DNA from: Prostheceraeus crozeri
Lineage: Eukaryota > Platyhelminthes > Polycladida > Euryleptidae
Direction of reading: 5' to 3'
NCBI GenBank assembly: GCA_907163375.1
Contig: CAJQUW010006804.1
Coordinates: 1 to 64,000 of the forward strand
DNA length: 64,000 nt
In this document: positions 24,220-33,629 of the stretch, piece by piece
Numbering within the stretch: the stretch's first letter is position 1
Layout of the letters: each line of letters starts with the position of its first letter
Notes under the pieces: generated by a model
Seen by the model: only the letters and a program-made list of their open reading frames with translations
What the model was told of the DNA's origin: nothing
Databases searched by the model: none
Program-made: the position numbers and the translations under genes

Positions 24220-24327
24220 AACGTTCAAGTTGACTGATAGCAGATTCAACTTAATGATAGTATTCGCCAGTCCGAAGACTGCCCAGGACAAACCACGTGG
24301 AGGTTCTATCATGTCTTGCCCCATGGT

Positions 24328-24343
24328 GGCCCTTATGAGGGCC
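24328..24343 (-). terminator. Histone-type stem-loop after mini-gene B, right arm
   Basis: On the minus strand it reads GGCCCTCATAAGGGCC, then ACCATGGGGCAAGAC. It has the same position relative to gene B as in the other arm. Confidence 0.6.
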
Positions 24344-24359
24344 GGTGGTTCGTTCCCGG

Positions 24360-24590
24360 CGACAAGTTGACCATTGGCTTGAATAGTCAATAGGTATGAC
24401 AGTTAGGTTGTGATAAACCCTGTGCCGCCTAAGCCGTGGTGGTGCATCTGGCACCTTTCGGATGCGGGTGGTATTAGAAGTCCACACCCCATCCGTCCAA
24501 ACGATCTTCTTGATCTTCTCCTTCTTCTCTTCTCCACTCGTCGAGGATGATGAAGTCGGGAATGGTGTTGGTAGGAGACGTTGCTTCCAT
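24360..24590 (-). pseudogene. Mini-gene B, right-arm copy (broken)
   Basis: The ATG is at 24590 on the minus strand in the same context (GTCACGATGG) as the other copies, and the product begins MEATSPTNTIPDF. It looks broken relative to the Polinton copy. I recognise no function. Confidence 0.55.
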
Positions 24591-24811
24591 CGTGACTTAA
24601 AATTGAATGAGAAGCGCTACAATCCTCTGGCTTAGATAGGGTTTTCAACAATGAATTGCTCAACAGCGAATCAGAATGCTTCAGGGATGGCAATCGACTG
24701 CATAACGTTCAAGTAGACTGATAGCAAATTCAACTTAATGATAGTATTCGCCAGTCTGAAGACAGCCCAGGGCAAACCGCGAGGAGGTTCTATCAAATCT
24801 TGCCCCATGGT

Positions 24812-24827
24812 GGCCCTTATCAGGGCC
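24812..24827 (-). terminator. Histone-type stem-loop after mini-gene A, right arm
   Basis: On the minus strand it reads GGCCCTGATAAGGGCC, then ACCATGGGGCAAGAT. It starts 34 bases after the gene A stop. The stem is perfect and the loop is GATA here, so the change is confined to the loop. Confidence 0.6.
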
Positions 24828-24861
24828 GGTGGTTCGTTCTCGCGGGTCGTCATCAGTCATC

Positions 24862-25128
24862 TTACAGCCTACCGATTCTGCTGAGAGAGTCTTTGACTCT
24901 CTCCATGGTAGCAATGTCGACTTCCATGCTAGTTGGCATGTGAGTGGAGGGTGGAATGTAGCGCCATTCCAATTGATTGATAACAATTGCTGTCATCGCA
25001 TTGCCAATCCGAGCAAGAATGTTGTGGACTCTGTCTTGCTCCTCTATTCTAAGAAATTTATTAAATAAATTTCGCGGTCTGAACTGCGGTCCGCGAGGAG
25101 AGCTGACTTGACTGTTCGGCGTCTGCAT
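24862..25128 (-). CDS. Mini-gene A, right arm (88 aa)
   Basis: The product is 88 residues, beginning MQTPNSQVSSPRGPQ and ending SRIGRL. It is hydrophilic with no membrane segment. The middle (NLFNKFLRIEEQDRV) and the end (MERVKDSLSRIG) could form short amphipathic helices. It is about 85% identical by eye to the Polinton copy at 33092-33358. It has its own TATA-like box about 36 bases upstream, a short leader and a stem-loop 34 bases after the stop, so it looks like a compact intronless transcription unit. I do not recognise the family. Confidence 0.65.
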   Translation of the reverse strand: MQTPNSQVSSPRGPQFRPRNLFNKFLRIEEQDRVHNILARIGNAMTAIVINQLEWRYIPPSTHMPTSMEVDIATMERVKDSLSRIGRL

Positions 25129-25292
25129 GATTGAAATGAAATGAAATGAGAGGTAGTGGTTTGCATACCCCTCTAATGCGACGCAACGTTCAAGTTGACT
25201 GATAGCAGATTCAACTTAATGATAGTATTCGCCAGTCTAAAGATTGCCCAGGGCAAACCGCGAGGAGGTTCTATCATGTCTTTCCCCTAGCT

Positions 25293-25308
25293 GGCCCTTA
25301 AGAGAGCC
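25293..25308 (-). terminator. Histone-type stem-loop after the coiled-coil gene, right arm
   Basis: On the minus strand it reads GGCTCTCTTAAGGGCC, then AGCTAGGGGAAAGACATG. The downstream purine motif GGGGAAAGA is closer to the classical histone downstream element than in other copies. No ATG follows. Confidence 0.6.
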
Positions 25309-25361
25309 GATGGTTCGTTCTCGGGAGTGACGTGATGTGGTGGTGAAGGCAGGGAAAAGAT

Positions 25362-25421
25362 CTGCAATGAAAATGATATGTATTAGAATAGGATATACTA
25401 TCTTATTTGCTTTTCACTTAC
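25362..25421 (-). other. 60-nt intron just after the stop codon, right arm
   Basis: This is identical in length and apparently in sequence to 12088-12147, although the coding exon immediately upstream is clearly diverged between the arms. Confidence 0.75.
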
Positions 25422-25425
25422 CAAG

Positions 25426-26592
25426 TTAGCCATCCTTAGGCAGTCTCCTCCGCTTCCTAATAGAAAAGGCGGTTAAGTGGCCACGCATCCGGAGTGTGTT
25501 GTGGAGACATTTTTTCGTCGGATGGCCGTTATAACAAATTATGGACTCATCTAAGTCTTTGTTCACTATGACCTGGCCGTCCAAATGATTATCCCGAATA
25601 GGGATGTGAAACTCAAACAACCTATCCTCATTCAAACGATTCCACTCATCCCTCATGCGCTCCAACTTCTCAAACGCCTGTCTCTCATCACCCCGCCGAG
25701 CCACATTCTTCTCCAACTCAACATTCCTCGCTCTCAACACACTCATGTCCTTCATCATCTCCTCAAACTTCGCTTCTGCAACTCTCATTCTTCTCTCTGC
25801 AGCACTCGCCCTCTTCTCACAGTCATCATTCTTCTCTTCCAACTCTCGCGTCTTCTTCTTCAAATCAGTCACACTACTCCTCATTCGAATATTCTCATCC
25901 GCTAACTCCTTCGACTTCAATTCCTTCTTTTTCAACTCATCCAACTCATTCACGACTTCGTCCTTCACCTTCTTCAAACTCTCATACTTATTTATCAACA
26001 AATCATGCGCCATCTGCTGCGACACATGCTTCTTCTCTTCATCCTTCAAGAACCTCGCCGACTGCACACGAATCCCACCACTCTTCACTTTTGGGGAAGA
26101 TGAGCTCTGCGGGGGGTCTTCGACAACGATGTTCGACACCTCCGAGGAAGAAGAGCTCAACTTCCTCACACGCTTCCTCACACGCTCCCTATCTAAATCC
26201 ACATCATCCTCATCATCACTCTCACGCACTCTCTTTCGCTCAATCTCAGCCTCCAACGAAGCAACTGCTTTCGCCAACTCATCATTCTCAACAACTGTCT
26301 CCACCTTGCCGTCTCGCTCTATCGCCAACATTCGCTCCCTCTCTTCAACAATCAACTGTGTTAATCTCAAGTCATTCACCAAACCTTCACTACAATCTAC
26401 ATGCACTCGGTAAAACTGTGCCTCATCCTCAACTCCCTTCAACACTCTACACTTCACACACGCAACCCTATTCAGGATAATCATATGGTCAGTGCCCGCC
26501 TTCTTTACATGCGCCTTGGCGTCCGCACTGCGATTTATTCGCCCACATGTGCACATCTTGATGTGAAATTTTCGGTTCTTATCGTTTGCCAT
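25426..26592 (-). CDS. Zinc-finger/coiled-coil protein, right arm
   Basis: The product is 388 residues, with its ATG at 26592 just inside the acceptor that opens the exon at 26597-26598. The order is the same as at 10857: Cys/His pairs (MCTCG, two His, CVKC, then HVDC), an acidic-basic linker with the shared stretch ESDDEDDVDLDRERVRK, a Ser-rich part, a long coiled coil, and the conserved end FEFHIPIRD with CYNGHPTKKCLH. It lacks the NVVENAS repeats of the left copy. Overall identity to the left copy is roughly two thirds by eye. Many codons in the last 60 residues differ silently, so the two have evolved apart for some time, unlike their flanks. Confidence 0.8.
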   Translation of the reverse strand: MANDKNRKFHIKMCTCGRINRSADAKAHVKKAGTDHMIILNRVACVKCRVLKGVEDEAQFYRVHVDCSEGLVNDLRLTQLIVEERERMLAIERDGKVETVVENDELAKAVASLEAEIERKRVRESDDEDDVDLDRERVRKRVRKLSSSSSEVSNIVVEDPPQSSSSPKVKSGGIRVQSARFLKDEEKKHVSQQMAHDLLINKYESLKKVKDEVVNELDELKKKELKSKELADENIRMRSSVTDLKKKTRELEEKNDDCEKRASAAERRMRVAEAKFEEMMKDMSVLRARNVELEKNVARRGDERQAFEKLERMRDEWNRLNEDRLFEFHIPIRDNHLDGQVIVNKDLDESIICYNGHPTKKCLHNTLRMRGHLTAFSIRKRRRLPKDG

Positions 26593-26661
26593 GGCTAACT
26601 GTAAGATAATGAAATTTGTATAAGTTTGGAATCATGTAGTACAGTCATATTCCTAAAGCAT

Positions 26662-26919
26662 TACACTTAGTGAGGAATGATAGATTTGAGTGTAGTGAGT
26701 GGCACTCGATCCCGTCGACAGCCCGAAGGCCTTGTACTGATCACTAGGGAAGTGAGAGATCTTCCCCGATACCCGCTATTTACAGCTGAAGACATCATTG
26801 TCACTGCCCCGAAGTGGTAACAGCAACGCCGAGTCAAAGGTAGTGATCAGTAGCTGGGATCTAACCCCTCAAAGCTGCCTTAGACTGAGTTAAATTTCAA
26901 ATCTGATAGCAGATTTGAA
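26662..26919 (-). repeat. 258-bp intronic block, right arm (single copy)
   Basis: This is the reverse complement of the blocks at 10176 and 10521. It lies between the promoter at 27204 and the coding exon, inside the inferred first intron. Confidence 0.85.
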
Positions 26920-27203
26920 CTCAGCATACTTGAAAACCTTAGACTACATGTTAAAACTTTGAAAAAACTGAAAATTAAGAATTTTTAAAAAAATCCGCAT
27001 TTTTACTACTCATACTGCTTTTAAAAAAATGTATCAGTAGTAAAGACACTATCAAACTCTATCACACAAACTTTGAAGTAAGAAGATAGCTTGCCTACTT
27101 CAAAAGATAGAGTCCTTTGAAACACCCGATATCGGGAGCTCAGAGCGACGACCGTCGCTTACCTCGTCTTTCGATGAAGTGATCAGACTTCCGTTGCCGG
27201 GGG

Positions 27204-27211
27204 TTTATATA
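27204..27211 (-). promoter_or_regulatory. TATA box of the right-arm coiled-coil gene
   Basis: TATATAAA on the minus strand is in the same surroundings as 9884-9891. The downstream donor GAG|GTAAGC, read on the minus strand, ends near 27162. Confidence 0.7.
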
Positions 27212-27545
27212 TGCTCGGAAGAAAACTATCTCCAAAAGTATTCATCGTAGCGACATACGGTTTGTTGCAAGCGATTTGTCTCATCATTGTCTATCATATG
27301 ACACCTGAACCATTCTCATGTGACCACGGGAAGTGGGTGGGTCAGCACATGGCCATGTAACATGCCACAAGTGAAAAAATTCCTAAGTGTGGGAGCTCCA
27401 GTGTGGTGAAAATTTTGAAAATTTAAAACTTCCGAATTTCAATCTGGGACCCTTACCAAAACTTTTTTCATCACTTTTCACTCAGCCCCCCTCCCCCCTA
27501 CCGTTCGGAGAAATTTGATGGAAACTGTTTTGGTAAAGGTCCCAG

Positions 27546-28795
27546 GTCGAAATGCGACACTTTGGAAAATTTTCAAAACTTTGTCCATACAAAGTCACTC
27601 TGACACTTAGGATTTTTTCAGGTGAGCTTCAACGTGAAATCTTGTAACAGCTCTAACTTTTGAACGGCTGGTCCGATTGACTCGCGGCAAAAAATGTCGT
27701 CGAGCAGTTTTTTCTCCTCTTTCAAACGAGTATCTATAAGACAAAATCCATCCACTAGAACCAAAATTAGAAGATCGCTGTCGGGGGGGGGGTCAGTGAA
27801 ATTTGATGAAACAAACTTTGGTCAGGGTCCCAGGTCGAAATGCGACACTTTGGAAAATTTTCAAAACTTTGTCCATACAAAGTCACTCTGACACTTAGGA
27901 TTTTTTCAGGTGAGCTCCAACGTGAAATCTTGTAACAGCTCTAACTTTTGAACGGCTGGTCCGATTGACTCGCGGCAAAAAATGTCGTCGAGCAGTTTTT
28001 TCTCCTCTTTCAAACGAGTAGCTGTAAGACAAAATCCGTCCACTAGAACCAAAGTTAGAAGATCGCTGTGGGGGGGGGGGACGTCAGCGAAATTTGATGA
28101 AAAATGTTTTGGTAAAGGTCCCAGGTCGAAATGCGACACTTTGGAAAATTTTCAAAATTTTGCCCATACAAAGCCACTCTGACACTTAGGATTTTTCAGG
28201 TGAGCTCCGACCTAAAATCTTAAATGGCGTCTCACATCTAAACGAAGACAGATATGAACAAGGCGTTTCTTTCACTGAATTTGTCTCACTCTTAGCTTTC
28301 AAACGAGCTATTGCACGACAAAATCCGTCCACTAGAAGCCAAGATCGAAGCTAGCTCTCCCGTGGGGGGGAGGTCAGTGAAATTTGATGAAAAATGTTTT
28401 GGTGAAGGTCCCAGGTCGAAATGACACACTTTGGAAAATTTTCAAAATTTTACCCATACAAAGCCACTCTGACACTTAGGATTTTTTCAGGTGAGCTCCG
28501 ACCTAAAATCTTGTAACAGCTCTAACTTTTGAACGGCTGGTCCGATTGACTCGCGGCAAAAAATGTCTTGAGCAGTTTTTTCTCCTCTTTCAAACGAGTA
28601 TCTATAAGACAAAATCCATCCACTAGAACCAAAATTAGAAGATCGCTGTCGGGGGGGGGTCAGTGAAATTTGATGAAACAAACTTTGGTCAGGGTCCCAG
28701 GTCGAAATGCGACACTTTGGAAAATTTTCAAAACTTTGTCCATACAAAGTCATTCTGACACTTAGGATTTTTTCAGGTGAGCTCCGACACCGACA
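27546..28795 (-). repeat. Satellite copies in inverted orientation, right side
   Basis: About four half-units are related to the left array but on the opposite strand: A-type near 27546-27900 and 27906-28195, B-type near 28200-28495, and A-type near 28500-28795. The two outer A-type units share a variant (GATGAAACAAACTTTGG) not seen in the left array. The right side therefore has only about 1.25 kb of satellite against at least 9.5 kb on the left. Confidence 0.9.
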
Positions 28796-29060
28796 TTCCA
28801 CCCTCCCAACCTGGCCGGCACACCACGCCAACCTGGAGAGCGCATCACAAACCACCTCTCGCTACGTCGTCGGGCCAGAGGGGGGGACGTCAGACTCGAA
28901 GCAACACGGTGGCGGACCACGACCAACTCGTCTGACAGGAGGGGGGACGTCAGACTCGAAGCAACACGGCGGCGGACCACGGCCGACTCGTCTGACAGGG
29001 GGGGGACGTCAGCGACGGCGGCCATCTTGCGTGGTCCAGTGGTGGAGTTTTACTTACTAC
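28796..29060 (-). repeat. Terminal module of the palindromic element (right end)
   Basis: Two tandem units of about 61 bases (28875-28995) combine a G-run, ACGTCAG, AAGCAACACGG and GACTCGTCTGACAG. The module ends in GCGACGGCGGCCATCTTGCG, then CCAGTGGTGGAGTTTTACT, at 29054, followed by TACTAC. The same end occurs at 55555-55607, and its reverse complement opens the Polinton at 29649. So this is the outer end of the palindromic element. Its partner end must lie left of the window. Confidence 0.75.
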
Positions 29061-29648
29061 TTAGGTGACATGCCATACTCAATCACGCATAATTCACGTG
29101 TGAACTACGCGTAATTATGACCCGAAACATCCCTGGCTATGCGGGATATTGCTGCAATATAAGTTAGTATAGTTGGCAGTCCTGTTACATAGACTTTGCG
29201 TCTCATGTGTCTGCATGTATCAGGGGCTAAACAATGTGATAGGACCTCAATTTCATGCTCAGGGAAGACAGAACATGCTTTAACAGCCCATGTTTTAACA
29301 GCATCAGATCAAGTGATTTCTGACTCTTAGTGCAGCGCGTATGTACGCGGGTAGAAGAATAGAATGTCCTTAACCACGGATGTTTGGGGTGTTCCGTAAT
29401 TACGCGTGGCATTTCACCCAGTGTATGATGGTGTCATGCGGAGAAGATATATTTTGAAGAAATATTTAGATATGAAGATATACCTAGAAGATATACTTTG
29501 AGGAATTAGCATTCATCAGATATAACACGTGGTAGAGTCCACAGCTTGTTCCAAATGAGCAGTATATCGAAATGTGAGCTCTTGCAGGTGACTTGAACTC
29601 ATTTAGGTGTTGAACAATACGAATTCTTTAAAAATGAACACGCTGTAT
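29061..29648. other. Spacer between two element ends (588 bp)
   Basis: No gene is supported here. It contains ACGCGTAATTA- and CACGTG-type dyads and several GATATA/GAAGATAT repeats near 29440-29510. It is presumably the genomic DNA lying between two neighbouring insertions, or the remains of another repeat. Confidence 0.5.
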
Positions 29649-30215
29649 GTATTAAGTAAAACTCCACCACTGGATAGCGCAAGATGGCCGCCGTCGAAAA
29701 ATGGTCGCTGACGTCCCCCCCTCCCCGATAAAACGACAGAGTGTCGTGGTGGACTTGGGCGACCGCCAGGTTTTGACTTGAGGCTATAGTGTGTTATGAT
29801 TTTCGTGAAATCTGATGAATTTTGGGTTGAAAATGTGATGTTTCGAGTGGAAGCAATGCTCGGATGGGAAAACGGAGGCCAGATTCGGATTCAGCGTGAA
29901 ATTCTGCATCTGTATGGTGAATTTGAAAGCAATCGGAGAGAAAAAATTTCCGCTGACGTCCCCCCCGCACCGAACTTCCAATTTTGCTTCTAGTGGATGG
30001 ATTTTGTCGTGCAATAGCTCGTTTGAAAGCTAAGAGTGAGACAAACTCACTGAAAGATACGGCTTGTTCATATATGTCTTCGTTTAGATGTGAGACGCCA
30101 TTTAAGATTTTGGGAGATTGTCGAAAAACGACGGAGTTAGAATTTTGGACGTTTTGGGCTGTAGCTTCAAAACGAAGCATCGGATGGGAAAACGGATTTC
30201 AGATTTGGAATCAGC
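29649..30215 (+). repeat. Left terminal inverted repeat of the Polinton
   Basis: This matches the reverse complement of 55045-55607 with few differences. It contains CAAGATGGCCGCC near the outer end, which resembles a YY1 site, and two GCTGACGTC plus C-run motifs. Its inner half is related to satellite half B. Confidence 0.92.
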
Positions 30216-30935
30216 GTCAAATTCTCTATCAACATGGTGAGTTTCAAGTCAATCGGAGAGAATAAATTTTTCTTCACAAAGTTTTTTTCGAAAAAACGAC
30301 AGAGTTAGAATTTGGGACGTTTTGGTGGGTAGCGCCAAAACGAAGCATCGGATGGGAAAACGGAGGCCAGATTCGGATTCAGCGTGAAATTCTGCATCTG
30401 TATGGTGAATTTGAAAGCAATCGGAGAGAAAAAATTTCCGCTGACGTCCCCCCCCCAGCACCGAACTTCCAATTTTGCTTCTAGTGGATGGATTTTGTCG
30501 TGCAATAGCTCGTTTGAAAGCTAAGAGTGAGACAAACTCACTGAAAGATACGGCTTGTTCATATCTGCCTTCGTTTAGATGTGAGACGCCATTTAAGATT
30601 TTGGGAGATTGGCGAAAAACGACGGAGTTAGAATTTTGGACGTTTTGGGCTGTAGCTTCAAAACGAAGCATCGGATGGGAAAACGGATTTCAGATTTGGA
30701 ATCAGCATCAAATTCTCTATCAACATGGTGAGTTTCAAGTCAATCGGAGAGAATAAATTTTTCTTCACAAAATTTTTTCGAAAAAACGACAAGAGTTAGA
30801 ATTTTGGACGTTTTGGGCTGTAGAGCCAAAACGAAGCATCGGATGGGAAAACGGAGGCCAGATTTGGATTCATCGTCGAATTCTACATGATTATCGTGAA
30901 TTTCCAGCTCAATCGGACCTCTAGAATCGGCGATA
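30216..30935 (+). repeat. Tandem copies of the inner terminal-repeat segment
   Basis: A segment containing CGGATGGGAAAACGGA and GCTGACGTC plus a C-run is repeated in full at about 30340-30760 and again in part at 30830-30935. The right terminal repeat has no such extra copies. This shows that the terminal repeat segment tends to amplify in tandem, as the satellite did. Confidence 0.85.
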
Positions 30936-30992
30936 GAAGCGTTTTAAGTTTTTGGATGATGGGTATTACGTCATCAGCTAATCACCACACAC

Positions 30993-31045
30993 TATATAAG
31001 CGGGAACCGACAGAGACTTGTCATTAAGACGAGAGATTGTCAACG
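30993..31045 (+). promoter_or_regulatory. TATA promoter and first exon of the Polinton coiled-coil gene
   Basis: TATATAAG lies at 30993-31000 and the donor ACG|GTAAGT at 31046. The acceptor CTTTACAG ends at 31706. The arrangement matches 9884-10836, including CTCTGAGCTCC shortly after the donor, although most of the intron differs. Confidence 0.7.
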
Positions 31046-31722
31046 GTAAGTCGTCTCTCTGAGCTCCGATGATAGCTTTGGACATTCCAAATTCCGGGTT
31101 TCTGTAAGATATCGACTTAGAAAATTTCATGGCTGAAGTCAGCTAAGGCGTCAGACTTAGAGGTTCGTCAGGAGATGGCCTTCGTCTCCAGGCCATAAAA
31201 GACTCCAAAACTTTAAAGGCTTGTAACTTTGCTTCTACAAGTCCGTTTGACTTGATTCAAAAAAGGTTCGGTCGCTATTGACCTGCCCTAAGTGATAAAC
31301 TACTTATAAAATTTCATAAGTAGTGCTAAAAAGTTGAAAAATTTAAATTCACTAGTTTTGGAGGTTTTCTGGGGTTTTCGACCCTGCTGAATTCAACTAA
31401 GACATTTATAAAGTTGTGGGAGGCGAGTTTCGGCTTGGAATTTGCAACCTTTGTAAACAATCCACTGGTTTTCATGTCAAAATCAGGGTCCGGATACCAA
31501 CACAGTGATATGACGCACGCTCTGTCCGTCGGAGGTTGGATTTGTGGGCCGAGGCCTTGGAGTTGGGATAAGATCCCCTCTGAGTAATGCCTGTAACGGA
31601 TTCAAAGATTCGACACTTTCCACCAATCTCACAATTTAGCTGTATGATTATGAAAATGACTGCCAATGTCGCCTGTTAGTAATTCTATTTCATCCATCCT
31701 TTACAGATACATAAGTTACAAA

Positions 31723-32817
31723 ATGGGAGGCAACTCAAAATTTTTATTTAAAAAGTGCTCTTGAGGAGAAATAAAGAGAGGCGGCGAATTCAAATGCCAC
31801 ATTAACAAGTATAAGAATACTCCTCACTTTCACGAGGAAAGAGCCGTTATTTGCGGCTGCACACATTGCCTGAAATTTTTGAAAGGCAAGGACCATGAGG
31901 CATTTTATATCGCCCACGCCGAATGTCCGATCAAGAAGGCTAACAATTATATGACATCAGACATCGGCAAAGTGATCGCACCCTTCTTCAACGAAGCAAC
32001 AGTCGATCTAGACGCAGCATTACAAGAGGCTATTGCAACCATTTTGGAACCTGCTGCTTCGGTCACTACCTCATCGACAGCAGAAGAGAATGGTCCACTA
32101 AGCGATTTGGACAGCTCAGATGACTCCGATTCTCAGGAGGTCGTCATCACTAAAAACGCGGAAGAGATAGGAAAACCGTCAAATCAGTCTTCCCCGAAAA
32201 AGAAAGTGATCGCACCTTCCCCAGTAAAGAAGGGGATTAACCAGCAGATGAACAGCTGGAATAAGGATGAGCAGATCGCAAAAGTGAGCCAGGAATATGC
32301 ACTCACAAAATTAAAAGATGAGCTCACTCGTTACAAAAACGAATGTTCGGCCCTTAGGGACGACAATTTCCACCTGAAGGATCAGGTAGCCGAGATTCGG
32401 GCCCTCACGACCCAAGTAATTAACTTGGAACCTTTCCGCGAAAGGGCGCTTGCCAGCGAAAAACGAGTTGAAGAGCAGGCGACGTACATAAAATCACTGA
32501 AAGCTCAGGAAGAGGTGTCAAAGTTACAAATCGAGCAACTAAAGACTAGCCTGACTGAGAGCCAGAAGAAAGAGGAGAGACGAACAACGCTCCACATTCC
32601 CGTCATCAAAAGCAGAATCGTCGACAGCGTCATCCTTGAGAGTGAGGACTTGGACACCACATTCGAGTGCTACGATGGGGCGATGGCGGAGATGCGTTGC
32701 CTTCATATCTCAATAAAACATGATGGTGACATCAAGGAGTTGCGCCACCGCAAGCGGAAACTGCCGGCCAAATACTTGCCCCAGCCACCACCATCGAAGG
32801 TTCAACGAACCGGTTGA
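31723..32817 (+). pseudogene. Zinc-finger/coiled-coil protein, Polinton copy (slightly broken)
   Basis: This is a distant homologue of the genes at 10857 and 25426. It has the same order: N-terminal Cys/His region (CGCTHC is visible), acidic-Ser linker, Pro/Lys/Ser stretch, coiled coil of about 100 residues, and an end with LHIPVIKSR and CYDGAMAEMRCLH. It is shorter and more diverged than the two arm copies are from each other. It appears to carry about one break near the start; the rest is open. Its intron after the stop and its stem-loop are kept. It probably represents an older allele of the same accessory gene. Confidence 0.65.
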
Positions 32818-32828
32818 ATTGATTTATG

Positions 32829-32890
32829 GTAAGTTAATATCACCTCTATCACTTGAATATAATTTCATCTATTTTCTTTCTATTTTTCAG
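32829..32890 (+). other. 62-nt intron after the stop codon, Polinton copy
   Basis: ATG|GTAAGT opens it, 11 bases after the TGA at 32815-32817, and TTTTTCAG closes it. It is similar in place and size to the 60-nt introns at 12088 and 25362 but its sequence differs. Confidence 0.7.
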
Positions 32891-32911
32891 ATGCAACGAG
32901 AACGAACCAAC

Positions 32912-32927
32912 GGCTCTCATAAGGGCC
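32912..32927 (+). terminator. Histone-type stem-loop after the coiled-coil gene, Polinton copy
   Basis: GGCTCTCATAAGGGCC is preceded by GAACCAAC and followed by ACCATGGGGCAAGAC. The AACCAAC flank is also typical of histone stem-loops. It lies about 32 bases after the stop once the intron is removed. Confidence 0.6.
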
Positions 32928-33091
32928 ACCATGGGGCAAGACATGATAGAACCTCCTCGCGGTTTGCCCTTGGCAGTCTTTAGACTGGCGAATACTATCA
33001 TTAAGTTGAATCTGCTATCAGTCAACTTGAACGTTGCGTCGCATTAGAGGGGTATGTAAACCACTACCTCTCATTTCATTTCATTTCAATC

Positions 33092-33358
33092 ATGGAGACA
33101 CCAAACGCTGCAGTCAGCTCTCCTCGCGGACCGCAGTTAAGACCGCGAAATTTATTTAATGAATTTGCTAGAATAGAGGAGCAAGAAAGAGTCCACAACA
33201 ATCTTGCTCGGATTGGCAATGCGATGACAGCAAGTGTTGCCAATCCAATGGAATGGCGCTACATTCCACCCTCCACTCACATGCCAACTAGCATGGAAGT
33301 CGACACTGCTACCATGGAGAGAGTCAAAGACTCTCTCAGCAGAATCGGTAGGCTGTAA
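33092..33358 (+). CDS. Mini-gene A, Polinton copy (88 aa)
   Basis: This whole ORF encodes 88 residues, beginning METPNAAVSSPRGPQ and ending SRIGRL. It is preceded by GGTATGTAAA about 40 bases upstream and a leader of CATTT repeats, and followed 34 bases after its stop by a stem-loop. It is hydrophilic, with Pro-rich and Met-rich stretches and a possible C-terminal helix. It is the same gene as at 24862-25128 and 12381-12649. Most differences between the copies are single substitutions, and several change the amino acid. I do not recognise the family. Its neighbours suggest an accessory gene of the element rather than a virion core gene. Confidence 0.65.
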   Translation: METPNAAVSSPRGPQLRPRNLFNEFARIEEQERVHNNLARIGNAMTASVANPMEWRYIPPSTHMPTSMEVDTATMERVKDSLSRIGRL

Positions 33359-33392
33359 GATGACTGATGATGACCCCCGAGAACGAACCACC

Positions 33393-33408
33393 GGCCCTCA
33401 TAAGGGCC
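33393..33408 (+). terminator. Histone-type stem-loop after mini-gene A, Polinton copy
   Basis: GGCCCTCATAAGGGCC is followed by ACCATGGGGCAAGATTTG and starts 34 bases after the stop. Confidence 0.6.
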
Positions 33409-33581
33409 ACCATGGGGCAAGATTTGATAGAACCTCCTCGCGGTTTGCCCTGGGCAGTCTTCAGACTGGCGAATACTATCATTAAGTTGAATCTGCTATC
33501 AGTCAACTTGAACGTTATGCAGTCGATTGCTATCCCTGAAGCATTCTGATTCGCTGTTGAGCAATTCATTGTTGAAAACCC

Positions 33582-33589
33582 TATATAAG
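33582..33589 (+). promoter_or_regulatory. TATA box of mini-gene B, Polinton copy
   Basis: TATATAAG lies 41 bases before the ATG at 33630 and is identical to the left-arm copy at 12868. Confidence 0.65.
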
Positions 33590-33629
33590 CCAGAAGATTG
33601 TAGCGCTTCTCATTCAATTTTAAGTCACG

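Larger units (their letters stand above)
9531..27545. repeat. Giant inverted repeat (about 18 kb palindrome)
   Basis: Sequence from 9531 to about 18990 is matched in reverse complement by about 19119 to 27545. Matching landmarks include the TATA box (9884 and 27211), the 258-bp intron block (10176 and 26919), the coiled-coil gene (10857 and 26592), the 60-nt intron after its stop (12088 and 25421), three stem-loop blocks, and the tandem near 13663 (mirror 23879). The minisatellite fills the middle in opposite orientations. Noncoding parts look almost identical between arms, whereas the coiled-coil coding exons are much more diverged. The left arm has one extra copy of the 258-bp block, and the minisatellite lengths differ (about 4.95 and 4.4 kb). 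I interpret the whole as a fold-back, non-autonomous derivative of the Polinton at 29649-55607, because each arm repeats that element's left module. Confidence 0.9.

Noticed and set aside
28707-29114. 135-codon ORF through the terminal module
   Set aside because: It follows the two 61-bp tandem units and G-runs, and is open on both strands because of composition.
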